Below the pieces are notes generated by a model. The model was not told the DNA's origin and made no database searches. It saw nothing but the letters and a program-made list of their open reading frames with translations. DNA of 20,967 nucleotides from Euryarchaeota archaeon UBA220 (GTDB taxonomy: Archaea > Thermoplasmatota > Poseidoniia > Poseidoniales > Thalassarchaeaceae): positions 13,955-34,921 of the forward strand of contig DAON01000071.1 of the NCBI GenBank assembly GCA_002501885.1, in the 5' to 3' direction. How positions within the stretch are numbered: position 1 is the first letter of the stretch; every line of letters begins with the position of its first letter. The translations under genes and the position numbers were made by a program. Below are positions 7,901-15,525 of this stretch, piece after piece.

Positions 7901-9823
7901 TAGGAATCCTGTCACTTCCGCTTGTCTGAATGCGTAGATGCTCTGTTTGACATCTCCGACATAGCAAACAGTAGGCTGCCAAGGAGTATCTGGTGTTTCG
8001 ACCTCTCCTTCCTCGGTTCTTCTTTCGCCCCACAGCCTAGATAGTAACCTCCACTGAAGCGGTGAGTTGTCCTGAGCCTCGTCAATAATGAATGCCCTGT
8101 ACCTCCTTCTGATTGACTTGAGTAAATCAAATCTGAACTGCAAATCATTTCGAATAATTCCTAAATCAGAAGCAGCTTCGCCTGCAAGCGATGGTTTTTC
8201 TTCTAGTCGTTTGAGTTCATCCAAGGCCGCGTAGATGTGGTCGTCTGTCCATGGACTGTCTGAAATTGAGTCAAGCGCATTCTGTAACGAGTTCGGGTAG
8301 AACGATCTACATGTGGAAGGGCAGTTGGCTAGTAGAAGGTCTCCGGCCAACCTCTGTATGTCATCGAAATCGTGTACCTCATCCCTCTCCTTCAACTTCT
8401 GTAATATTCCCTTGAATCCATGATGAACTAGATACAAATCCTCTAGATTTCTGACTTCTGCTTCAAGGCTGAATCCGTAACTCTCTGGTCTAGATTCTAT
8501 TCGCTCTGGCAATGGATTCGGCAATGGAGTAACCGAAGGCTTCCAGGTTTCTGGAGAAGCAGGAGGTCTGGTGCCATCCATGAACATGGATAGTTTGGTA
8601 AAGTGAAGAGCAAGCTGTCCAGAATCGGTCAACCAAGCGGCTCTCAGGTCGTCGGAAACGGCCTTAATTGCTGACTTCACATGTTCCTTGCTGGTTGGAT
8701 CTTTTATGCTGGAAACTTTGTCAATACCTGAAACCCAATCGTCAGAAGGAAGGTTGTTCCAAGGCAGGAAAGATAGAGTCTTCTTCAGATAGCCTCCGTG
8801 ATTTAGAGTACACTCAAGAGAATGCCCTAGCCAAACCAACTGCTCCCATGAATCATTGGGAAGGTTTTCTGAGAGTTGATCGATACATGCCATTCTCGAT
8901 TCAGCAGGCCAGCCATCTAGGGCGAGTACCGCTGAGTTTTCCTTCACAATATTGCAGTATCTATTGATTATTGAATGTACTAATTCTGTGTGTTTCTGGA
9001 TTTCTATTGGGTCGATAGAAGCCATGATTTGCTGATGCAAGAGATTAGGAGAGAAATGCCCTCCTTCCATCAGGCTTCTTGATGCTTCTTCGATGAATAC
9101 GGACTTGTCTACTAGGCTTCGTAGTACCTTAGCAGCCATCCATCTGCCAGAGTAATGGGTTGCAATACGATCTCGGGCTGCTAGAATTTCTGATGCCATG
9201 TTCGCAGGTAATCCTGCATCGACCGCCTCACCGATGTTCGACATAGAGCTAGGGAGTCTCCATAGTGTATTGAGAGCGGATTCCACGAGCATTGCACGCC
9301 CTGCATCAGATACATTCTCTCGGCTGAGAGAATCGCCCAAATGACCGTGATATGGTGAGACCAGCCTATTCAGAAATGAGTCAATGGTCCCAATTGGAGC
9401 GTCCTCAATGAGAGTGAGAAGTTGTTCACCGAATCCCTCGTCTCTGATCCTTGGATCGCTTCTTCCGGAATCGTTTGAACCGGTTGGGCCTGGCTTCAGT
9501 CCTGCGATATTACTCCTTAGCCTATCTCTCATCTCATCAGCTGCACGGTTGGTGAAAGTCAGCAATACTACCTCGCCCGGGAGTAGCCCTCTCCATTCTC
9601 TGAGATCCGTTCTCTCTGAGGACGGAGAAGTAATCATACCTCCTGGGAGTTTAGCAGGTCTCTCAGGGGTCGGAAGAATCCTAGTCGCTCTCTGGTCTTC
9701 TGTCAGATAATGTTCGATTACCCTGTGGACTATTGTGCTGGTCTTGCCAGTTCCGGCTCCTGCATCAATCACAATGTGTGAGTCAATGTTTAGAGCCAAT
9801 CTTTGGGCTGTGTTTAGTCGCAT
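4916..9823 (-). CDS. addA: AddA-like UvrD-family helicase with C-terminal Fe-S RecB-type nuclease
   Basis: 1635 residues with all SF1A helicase motifs: Walker A GAGTGKT at 22-28, motif Ia TFTNRAADEMRDRL near 90-102, DEAQD at 581-585, GDVKQSIYAFRQ at 623-634, QVNYRTSGG near 725, TIHSAKG at 1052-1058 and YVGATRAEERL near 1130. The C-terminal nuclease has H1338 (TIFHRVLE), D1471 (IIDLVV) and D1489-x-K1491 (VDLKTE), the RecB/Cas4 PD-(D/E)XK pattern. C1295 (DECPRRQWY) with C1617-x2-C1620-x9-C1630 is placed to hold a 4Fe-4S cluster. It would resect DNA ends with the AddB-like partner encoded just upstream; the genes overlap in ATGA. At 1635 residues it is several hundred longer than typical bacterial AddA (about 1230), partly from an insertion between motifs I and Ia. 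Start is firm: ATG with Walker A close behind. The symbol reflects family resemblance, not proven orthology. Confidence 0.88.
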   Translation of the reverse strand: MRLNTAQRLALNIDSHIVIDAGAGTGKTSTIVHRVIEHYLTEDQRATRILPTPERPAKLPGGMITSPSSERTDLREWRGLLPGEVVLLTFTNRAADEMRDRLRSNIAGLKPGPTGSNDSGRSDPRIRDEGFGEQLLTLIEDAPIGTIDSFLNRLVSPYHGHLGDSLSRENVSDAGRAMLVESALNTLWRLPSSMSNIGEAVDAGLPANMASEILAARDRIATHYSGRWMAAKVLRSLVDKSVFIEEASRSLMEGGHFSPNLLHQQIMASIDPIEIQKHTELVHSIINRYCNIVKENSAVLALDGWPAESRMACIDQLSENLPNDSWEQLVWLGHSLECTLNHGGYLKKTLSFLPWNNLPSDDWVSGIDKVSSIKDPTSKEHVKSAIKAVSDDLRAAWLTDSGQLALHFTKLSMFMDGTRPPASPETWKPSVTPLPNPLPERIESRPESYGFSLEAEVRNLEDLYLVHHGFKGILQKLKERDEVHDFDDIQRLAGDLLLANCPSTCRSFYPNSLQNALDSISDSPWTDDHIYAALDELKRLEEKPSLAGEAASDLGIIRNDLQFRFDLLKSIRRRYRAFIIDEAQDNSPLQWRLLSRLWGERRTEEGEVETPDTPWQPTVCYVGDVKQSIYAFRQAEVTGFLDYASQLMLVNDHEFSSVPALLRKPALRRESHSRDPRNAHALTIAKASEHMEKGGRDLVAWIPYNATDRNLPAPDEMEVNRRRRGMISLQVNYRTSGGLLRAMNEWWEDILDPRHRLFPAADFYATPQTLFANPDKQDDSGSLEWLCPLSSGGEMDPPTELTNPLDPFGPGPPDSLERQAEMVALRVRSLIHGDAVRVRDSDGAWHPIESEGQVEPSDIMILLPTRPNIRDIIIRHLRDHGIPAQADREGGLLNRPAVHALDGLLQFIARPSSRHSAAWVARSPTIGMDDSQLQSYLGNSSRGENLLHRLSEHCTNERLRALVNRWIELSSCGRIIDLLEETIDHSDLLVGYHDPVSIQDVESFVEVVRELSIEVGGDPIVIADRIRSLREDNSGAIEAVNTPPSNAVRVMTIHSAKGLEAKVVFLVDLFSNRQTNMTNENMNRLIVSPEMFCGNPKPWPGKGSPQSAVWNHVSWLHRARKSAEARRLLYVGATRAEERLVIVGSPKKTAWEDGNGLIVPWKYDKSLPQLGQMWMESLRQGSLRRAEMNSPWIDENDVDDPQPLRTRGIRNFNPARMVSNGSIGGAQALDGILILDNPDCFESEESVMTPLQRIERTDAAAKSQVDYSQQELLPRIDFLPRIVLSPNRLPVFDECPRRQWYETRGGLIPDPIMPSEKQVESTGMPTRVDPATFGTIFHRVLEIGLGNPGIEGQPSAPLLPSWTTQQDDRINDSDIHHVVFNELLPPDADVARTTELVSKMAERVSSGPIGAMIRKEEVRNHSLEALRTEMPFHISMEVETNGITRHRWSPDGDVPTTRHDSAIVEMSGIIDLVVCTVSSDGEPAIRAVDLKTEDAGSIDDDSATGLIEALGSEKVGPANDAESEMLAKHGLQLALYYRALKSIEDARQAEGIPSRKVLPPAILVGVTGRLVEYSQEMLEETLSNLDALLERSTMMALSSSVPLSKFEKLSSEHHEVCERCPFHRGKIPICGPLEN

Positions 9824-12800
9824 CAGAATCTTCCCTCCATTCTGACATCACAGATATTCCTCACCGAGCAATATGAGCAGACTCCCTCAGAAGGAGTAGG
9901 GTGAACTCTGCCTTCAGAGGCCCCTCTAGCGGCACGTAGAGCCACGGTCAGACGATGAGTCAACCAGGCTCTGAAATGGTCACTATCAGGAGTTGGGTCT
10001 TCGTCAATGAAGCGGAAAAGAGGAGTCGTGATATCGGTACGAGTTCCTATTCTAACTTGTTCGCTAAGATTGTATTTTGACACTTCCACCATATGCTCTG
10101 TATCATGGCTAAACAGTGATATTCCGGCGGCCACAACTAGGTCGCCCGGATGAGCTATTTCCCACGCCCTAGCGTAAAGAGCCAATTGTAACTCCTGCAG
10201 TAGACCATCGGAATGACGGTTTTCTGCCGACTTGCTTTCAGATGTTTTCAAATCCCTGATTGCAATTATTCTACGAGGTTTCCATCCAGAGCCATGGAGA
10301 CGGAGAGGGGCGACGGTTTCGTCTCCGTCTTGATTCAGCCATATTTCTGACTCTTGGCCTGAAGGGAGGACATCTACTCGATCAATGAGTCCTCGAATTC
10401 GTATTGGAGAGAGATCTTCTCCTGCAAGTTCATGTGGAACAGAAATTTCGATTCCTTTCTCATCAAAGTCGGACATATCCCACTCTATACAAATTGGGGC
10501 AGCATCGGAAAGTTCACCCTCGGCTCTGACTATAGTCCCGATTCTACCAGATACTGCGATATCTGATGGGTCCGCTAGCCAATCATTCCAATCATTTCTT
10601 TCCAAACCAGTTAGTATTCTCAAGCGGTGGTTTGACACCGCATCTGTCCTATCTAACCAAGGAGCTCTCGAGTCTAACGACTCCATCGCATCGCGCATCA
10701 ACTGTTCTTCGCTGAATCCGGAAGATGCTACTGTTAATGGGATCGAATCATCGTCAATCTGTCTCTCAATTCCAATCTCCATACCTAGAGCGTTGCAAAT
10801 CATATCGTGATGGACTAAATGGAGTAGTTCTCCGTGAGTTCTTGGATCGATATCTTCGGATTGTCGCTCATCTTGATCGACCCGGAGGCTCTTGGAAAGC
10901 CAACCCATCCTAGGGCATCGGAGCCAATCGTGTAGTCGACTTGGGGACCATATCTCGATGTTCTGTTCCGCACCCCCCAAGTGGCCGTGTCTGGCATCGC
11001 TGACTGTGGACCCTGTCTTATGCGGTAAGAGGGGCCTGTAATCTATTGATGGGGACTTCTTCCCTCCATCCACAAAGCCACCGATAACGGGCCATCTCTG
11101 GTTAGATCGTGGTGACTCTATATTTCTTGGAGTAGTACGCGAGAAGTCCGAAACTTCAGCTGACATAAGATGTGGTCTGGCCGAAGATGGTAGGTAGCCA
11201 TCATCATCTGTATGCTTGGGTTGTCTGCGTTCTCTATCTCGCTGGAGAGCAGCATCTAGTGGGATAGTGATTGAGTTTGGATTGAGTGGTGCTCTGTGGG
11301 CAGGTTTCATCTCACTCAGCCGGACTCCTTCGAGTTGTCTCTCTCCTCTAGGATTTAGGGGAGATTCAGGATTAAATGTGAACAGTTTTGCTTCATTTTT
11401 GGGGTCGTTTTCAGCTATCCATTCTCTGAGAGGTGCCGCTGGAGGTGAGGTGTCATCAAGAGATGGATCAAGGAGAATAACTTCGTTAGCAGATGCGAGG
11501 ATGCTCTCAAAATAGTGTCTGGCATCTCTGATTGGTCCATCTGGTCTGAGTAAATCTTCAGAGTGGCGCTCTTCTTCTCCGAGGAAGGCTAATCTTGGTA
11601 CACTCAAATCCCACGAGGAACTAGATAAATTGGCCATGATTATGTAATCCGCAGTACATCCTAGTGAGTCACTTGGCGTCAACAAAGATAGTCTCTGAGA
11701 TGTGCTGGGGCCGGTCTCGATTTCTGAACGAGTTAACAGATAGTCAAACTCATCGACCCAATCGGGACCTGATTCTGGATAATTGAGACCTAAACTGGAT
11801 TGGTACGAACGAAGATCTTGATGATCCCTAATGATTGCTTGAATGACTGCCGCGGGCGTAATTCCTTCGCCATCACTGAACTCCATCAGTGATTGTAGGT
11901 CTAGTGAGCGTAGAAGTTGGTCGAGCCAGTCATCTCCGTTGACGGTTTGGTTAGGCAGGGGGAGTAATTCTCCTGACTCGCATCCTATCGTAATGCCTTC
12001 TTCTGAGAGGGCTTGTAAGTCCTCTTTATTGAGAAGAGGTCGAAGAGATTCGGCTAAGCACAGTAGCCACCATTGGGTCGATTCCTTCGAAATTTGATCA
12101 TATTGCGATACTATCGGTCGCGATAAGGTTCGAAGCCAGTTTCCAAGAGTTCCGGGCCCACCCAGAACATGGTCTTCTCTTGCCAGTCTGGTCAGTACTT
12201 CAGGGTCTGCGATTGGCAGAATTCGAGAGTTATTAGGATGTTCAGAAGTGGAAACAAATGGTAGTATAGCTGATTGTAGAGATAGAGATCTCAAATCCTG
12301 TAGACAGAATGCATTAGCACCATGTGGCAGATTAGCTAGTGCCCTTATCCAATGGGCAACTGTATGAGATAAGCACGGCTTCTTGGATTTTGGAATATCA
12401 ACTCCGATTGACTTCAGTCGCTGGCTCCACTTATGCAGGTTCGAACTCAGTGCCGGATCGATTATTGCTATTGATGAATTGTGACTAGCCTCTAGATATT
12501 CGCTGGCTAGGGTGATTGCAGCATCGAAGGAGTGTTCTTCCCTTTGTAGTAGTAATCTGGTAACCGAGTTACTCGGAGCGATGTTCTCAGGTTGATGAGA
12601 GGGGATCCAATCAGGGAGTTGTGATGAATCTGTAATAGGATATTGATCAATCAGCAGCGTCATTCCGTGATGGCCTAATCTGTAATTTCCTGGATGAGTT
12701 AGTTGGTGGATAGGTCTGTGAGTAGAAATTGCCAGCAACATGTCGATATCGCTACTAGGCAGGCCAGGCGGATGGTCGAGCATCAATATACCGTCTACAT

Positions 12801-13392
12801 CCAATAGAGTGAATGGGGTTTCAGATGTTCTAAGGCCCTCTATAACTCTCTGAGTAGCCATGTCTGGGTGGGTTCCTCCCAATCTCTTCTCAAGATCTTG
12901 GATGACTCTTCTGAAAGATGCGATTCCGGGACCGTCCCACTTGCCTATAGATGATTCTTCACTGAGATAGGTATGGAGTTCTGTGAGTGCGGCCGTCTTA
13001 CCTCTACCCCAGTTCATATCGGGTAGTGGATTGATGAGTGGGAATGCTAAATCTGATGCTGCTTTACTACATTCCTCATGTAGAATAATCTCGAATGGGG
13101 CCTCGGTGCCAAGAATTCTAGGGACTCTAAGATCTGCGAGAAGAGAGGTGCGGAGTGAATCTATGGTTTGGTGTAGTGTCTTGTCAACTGCGTGGGTTGC
13201 GAGAATCTCAGAAAGCGTCTGCCTTCTGGATGATTCTGTAGGATAGATGATGAGTATTCTACTGAGCGATTCAGAGTCATCTACTGGCCCTATAGATTGA
13301 GTAGTTAAATGACTAGTTAACCAATCGGGCATCCCACCCCTGGGAATCTCTTCAGAGGTAACCTGAACATCGGATTCGTTGGTCAAGGGCAT
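9823..13392 (-). CDS. addB: AddB-like subunit: degenerate helicase plus Fe-S nuclease
   Basis: 1189 residues from the ATG at 13392-13390; a GTG directly before it is also possible. The C-terminus is a RecB-family nuclease: H858 (LLHLVHH), D1004 (LIDRVD), D1047-x-K1049 (RDLKTSE), then QLALYARAWE. C826 (WLRCPRMGW) with C1172-x2-C1175-x5-C1181 matches the AddB 4Fe-4S arrangement. The central segment with IIMANLSSSSWDLSVPR and a following R-rich stretch resembles the RecC/AddB scaffold. The N-terminus starts a nucleotide-binding-like fold (RILIIYPTESSRRQTLSE) but has no GxxGxGK[ST] there; the only similar string is WGRGKT at 128-133, lacking the first glycine. The motor is therefore probably inactive, leaving AddA as the translocase. 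TGA at 9825-9823 overlaps the addA ATG, implying coupled synthesis and a 1:1 complex. Confidence 0.82.
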   Translation of the reverse strand: MPLTNESDVQVTSEEIPRGGMPDWLTSHLTTQSIGPVDDSESLSRILIIYPTESSRRQTLSEILATHAVDKTLHQTIDSLRTSLLADLRVPRILGTEAPFEIILHEECSKAASDLAFPLINPLPDMNWGRGKTAALTELHTYLSEESSIGKWDGPGIASFRRVIQDLEKRLGGTHPDMATQRVIEGLRTSETPFTLLDVDGILMLDHPPGLPSSDIDMLLAISTHRPIHQLTHPGNYRLGHHGMTLLIDQYPITDSSQLPDWIPSHQPENIAPSNSVTRLLLQREEHSFDAAITLASEYLEASHNSSIAIIDPALSSNLHKWSQRLKSIGVDIPKSKKPCLSHTVAHWIRALANLPHGANAFCLQDLRSLSLQSAILPFVSTSEHPNNSRILPIADPEVLTRLAREDHVLGGPGTLGNWLRTLSRPIVSQYDQISKESTQWWLLCLAESLRPLLNKEDLQALSEEGITIGCESGELLPLPNQTVNGDDWLDQLLRSLDLQSLMEFSDGEGITPAAVIQAIIRDHQDLRSYQSSLGLNYPESGPDWVDEFDYLLTRSEIETGPSTSQRLSLLTPSDSLGCTADYIIMANLSSSSWDLSVPRLAFLGEEERHSEDLLRPDGPIRDARHYFESILASANEVILLDPSLDDTSPPAAPLREWIAENDPKNEAKLFTFNPESPLNPRGERQLEGVRLSEMKPAHRAPLNPNSITIPLDAALQRDRERRQPKHTDDDGYLPSSARPHLMSAEVSDFSRTTPRNIESPRSNQRWPVIGGFVDGGKKSPSIDYRPLLPHKTGSTVSDARHGHLGGAEQNIEIWSPSRLHDWLRCPRMGWLSKSLRVDQDERQSEDIDPRTHGELLHLVHHDMICNALGMEIGIERQIDDDSIPLTVASSGFSEEQLMRDAMESLDSRAPWLDRTDAVSNHRLRILTGLERNDWNDWLADPSDIAVSGRIGTIVRAEGELSDAAPICIEWDMSDFDEKGIEISVPHELAGEDLSPIRIRGLIDRVDVLPSGQESEIWLNQDGDETVAPLRLHGSGWKPRRIIAIRDLKTSESKSAENRHSDGLLQELQLALYARAWEIAHPGDLVVAAGISLFSHDTEHMVEVSKYNLSEQVRIGTRTDITTPLFRFIDEDPTPDSDHFRAWLTHRLTVALRAARGASEGRVHPTPSEGVCSYCSVRNICDVRMEGRF

Positions 13393-13418
13393 CACCGAGC
13401 ATACGCGATGGAGGGGCG

Positions 13419-13454
13419 GGGTTATTCAACCCAACTGAGGTATTCTGCTCAGTT
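13419..13454 (-). repeat. Two adjacent inverted repeats between the thioredoxin-like gene and addB
   Basis: AACTGAG (13433-13439) pairs with CTCAGTT (13448-13454) around 8 nt, and directly beside it GGGTT (13419-13423) pairs with AACCC (13428-13432) around 4 nt. They occupy most of the 68-bp gap downstream of the secreted thioredoxin-like gene. No T-run follows, so a classical terminator is not supported; RNA processing, attenuation or a protein site ahead of addB are alternatives. Confidence 0.4.
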
Positions 13455-13460
13455 AGATAG

Positions 13461-14438
13461 TCATATCCTTCTGCGTGAGAAGGCGGCTGCCAATATGCAT
13501 GCTATAGCCGCTAGTGCCCCGGGAGTAGGTAGAGGTGTGTCTGGTTCCTCGGGATAAGACCAATCAATCAAAAGGACTACAGATAGGTCGTCGCCATCCC
13601 AAATCATTGGTATTTCCAATGTGGATGTGCCCGCCAGTCCATCGAATTCGTAAGCCTCGTGGAGAACATGGTGATAGTAATCAAGGCCATTTGTTCCATC
13701 GGGATAGTAGGCGCTATCTTCGATGAACATTACCCAAGGAGTAAATGTGACAGTAGGGCAACTACCTCCTCCATCCATACACTGATATTCCAATTCACTA
13801 AGATTCCATGAGACCTGCAGAGAACCTTGCTCGGTTTGAGATGTTGAGAATGAAACGGTGCCTGAGAACTGGGAGGTTAGTTGCGTTGCAAGTGAGGCTG
13901 CAAAATCACTGAGTAGACTGTTTGAGTTGGATCTCATGCCAACGTGCATTCTCTCTCCGAAGAAGATGTTTGAAGGAGGGACTCGGGTATTGCTGGGTTC
14001 CGATGCTGCATAAGATGCGTCGCCATATGTAGACTCCCACCGATATTCGGTTGAGTTGCTTCCAAATGGATCTAAGGCCTCGTACTTGTGTCTGTGATAG
14101 TGAATCAAGAATGCCTCAGTATCTCCAATTGCCTCATTGAGTGTGTTTTCTGTATAGACGCAATTAGTGCACCATGTGGCTGTGTATACTTCGACAACCG
14201 GTTCGAAGTTATCTTCTATTACAGACATATCTGAGATGTTTGTTCCATTTCCTATTGAGATAGCAATTGCTCCAACAGTTCCTCCATTCACACCCAATCT
14301 GGCGTCGTCCCAAATTGAACTGCCCTCGCTGCTTGAAACCGTAGTAGTGAGTGACGACAGTAGCAAGGCCGTTACGATTGCTGTAGTAATGCGCATGGCC
14401 TTCGCTATGCTAAGGGATATTGAATGCTTACGGGTCAT
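13461..14438 (-). CDS. Secreted thioredoxin-fold protein (Omp28-like) with PGF-CTERM-like tail
   Basis: 325 residues. The N-terminus is basic, then hydrophobic (MRITTAIVTALLLSSL), a signal peptide; the ATG at 14396 (residue 15) would give a more ordinary signal. The core has VVEVYTATWCTNCVYTENTL, with C90-x2-C93 in the position of a thioredoxin active site; the WCTNC form recalls the Omp28 family. A second cysteine pair occurs in QCMDGGGSCP. The C-terminus is PTPG, a hydrophobic run and SRRR, resembling the PGF-CTERM signal processed by archaeosortase. It is therefore probably displayed outside the membrane, where it might handle disulfides. ATG overlaps the threonine aldolase stop in ATGA, so it is translated from the same message although the functions seem unrelated. 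N-x-S/T sites (NGT, NIS, NST, NLS) suit a glycosylated surface protein. Confidence 0.75.
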   Translation of the reverse strand: MTRKHSISLSIAKAMRITTAIVTALLLSSLTTTVSSSEGSSIWDDARLGVNGGTVGAIAISIGNGTNISDMSVIEDNFEPVVEVYTATWCTNCVYTENTLNEAIGDTEAFLIHYHRHKYEALDPFGSNSTEYRWESTYGDASYAASEPSNTRVPPSNIFFGERMHVGMRSNSNSLLSDFAASLATQLTSQFSGTVSFSTSQTEQGSLQVSWNLSELEYQCMDGGGSCPTVTFTPWVMFIEDSAYYPDGTNGLDYYHHVLHEAYEFDGLAGTSTLEIPMIWDGDDLSVVLLIDWSYPEEPDTPLPTPGALAAIACILAAAFSRRRI

Positions 14439-15481
14439 TGAGCGGTTTCAAATGCTGCAATGGCTCGTTCAATGTCTTCGTCGGTAATGTGCAGATGCAC
14501 CACCGCTCTGATTGTCGATTCTTCAAGATCTAGAACATCGACACCCATCGATCCCAATTTCTCAACCAACGCCTTGGCTCCACCTTCGCTGCAATCGACA
14601 TACACCATGTTTGATTGGACTGCTTCTAGGTCTACAGAGTAAGCATCCATTGCGTTCACCGCCTCTGCGAGCCGGCGGGCCCTGGCGTGATCGTCAGCCA
14701 ATCTTTCGATATTATTCTCAAGGGCATACAATCCAGCGGCAGCAAGCATACCTGCTTGTCTCATTCCTCCTCCAAACATCTTGCGCCATCTATGAGCTTC
14801 GGAGATAGTCTTCTCATCCCCGACCAATACTGAGCCCACTGGCGCTCCTAGGCCCTTTGATAGACAGATGGAGATTGTATCGAAATTTTTGACCATTCTC
14901 GCAGGGTCGGTTCCGCTGGCAACGACAGCGTTGAACATTCTAGCGCCATCTAGGTGGGCTCTGCAGTCGTTTTTGTGTGCGACTTCACAAATCGCATCCA
15001 GAGTCTCTTGGTCATAGACAGATCCTCCACCAACATTGGCGGTGTTCTCAACGCAAATCAGTGTACACTCAGGATAGTGAGAGTCGCTCCCTGCGACTTT
15101 TCTAATCGCTTTCTGTACATTCTCAGGGGACATCTGTCCCATATCTCCTTCAACAAGAGAAATCGAGCATCCAGCGAGTACGGCATAACCTCCAGCTTCA
15201 TACATGTAGATGTGGCTCTTTCGATGAGTGACGATTTCATCACCCGGTTGAGTATGAGTCTTGATTGCAACAGCATTCGACATTGTTCCTGATGGTACAA
15301 ACAGTGCCGCCTCCTTACCGAGCAACTCGGCGATTCGGTTCTGGAGTTCGATTACTGTCGGATCATCCCCAAGGACATCGTCTCCAACATCTGCTATGAC
15401 CATGGCATCTCGCATAGCCTGTGTGGGCTGTGTCACAGTGTCGCTACGCAGGTCGACTCTGTCACTAGGGTAGTCCCGCAT
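14435..15481 (-). CDS. ltaE: Low-specificity L-threonine aldolase
   Basis: 348 residues, full length for the family. This PLP enzyme splits L-threonine or allo-threonine to glycine and acetaldehyde in the cytoplasm. Family hallmarks are in order: DLRSDTVTQPT at 10-20, GDDVLGDDPTV, FVPSGTMSN around the phosphate site, HLDGARMFNA with the PLP-ring aspartate and the following Arg, and LSKGLGAPVGSVLVG with the Schiff-base lysine K209. The glycine-rich GGGMRQAGMLAAAG helix follows. The start ATG at 15481 is directly before the conserved N-terminus. It lies 44 bp after the giant surface-protein gene and overlaps the thioredoxin-like gene by 4 bp. Related beta-eliminating lyases share the fold, but the motif set favours threonine aldolase. 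Confidence 0.92.
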   Translation of the reverse strand: MRDYPSDRVDLRSDTVTQPTQAMRDAMVIADVGDDVLGDDPTVIELQNRIAELLGKEAALFVPSGTMSNAVAIKTHTQPGDEIVTHRKSHIYMYEAGGYAVLAGCSISLVEGDMGQMSPENVQKAIRKVAGSDSHYPECTLICVENTANVGGGSVYDQETLDAICEVAHKNDCRAHLDGARMFNAVVASGTDPARMVKNFDTISICLSKGLGAPVGSVLVGDEKTISEAHRWRKMFGGGMRQAGMLAAAGLYALENNIERLADDHARARRLAEAVNAMDAYSVDLEAVQSNMVYVDCSEGGAKALVEKLGSMGVDVLDLEESTIRAVVHLHITDEDIERAIAAFETAQ

Positions 15482-15525
15482 GGATTATCGCGGAGAACCT
15501 ATCACATTTCAACTACGCTAGATAT

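Noticed and set aside
12994..13011. WGRGKT string in AddB as an active Walker A
   Set aside because: The first glycine of GxxxxGK[ST] is a methionine, and the position, about residue 130, is not where AddB motors have their P-loop; kept only as a question in the findings.
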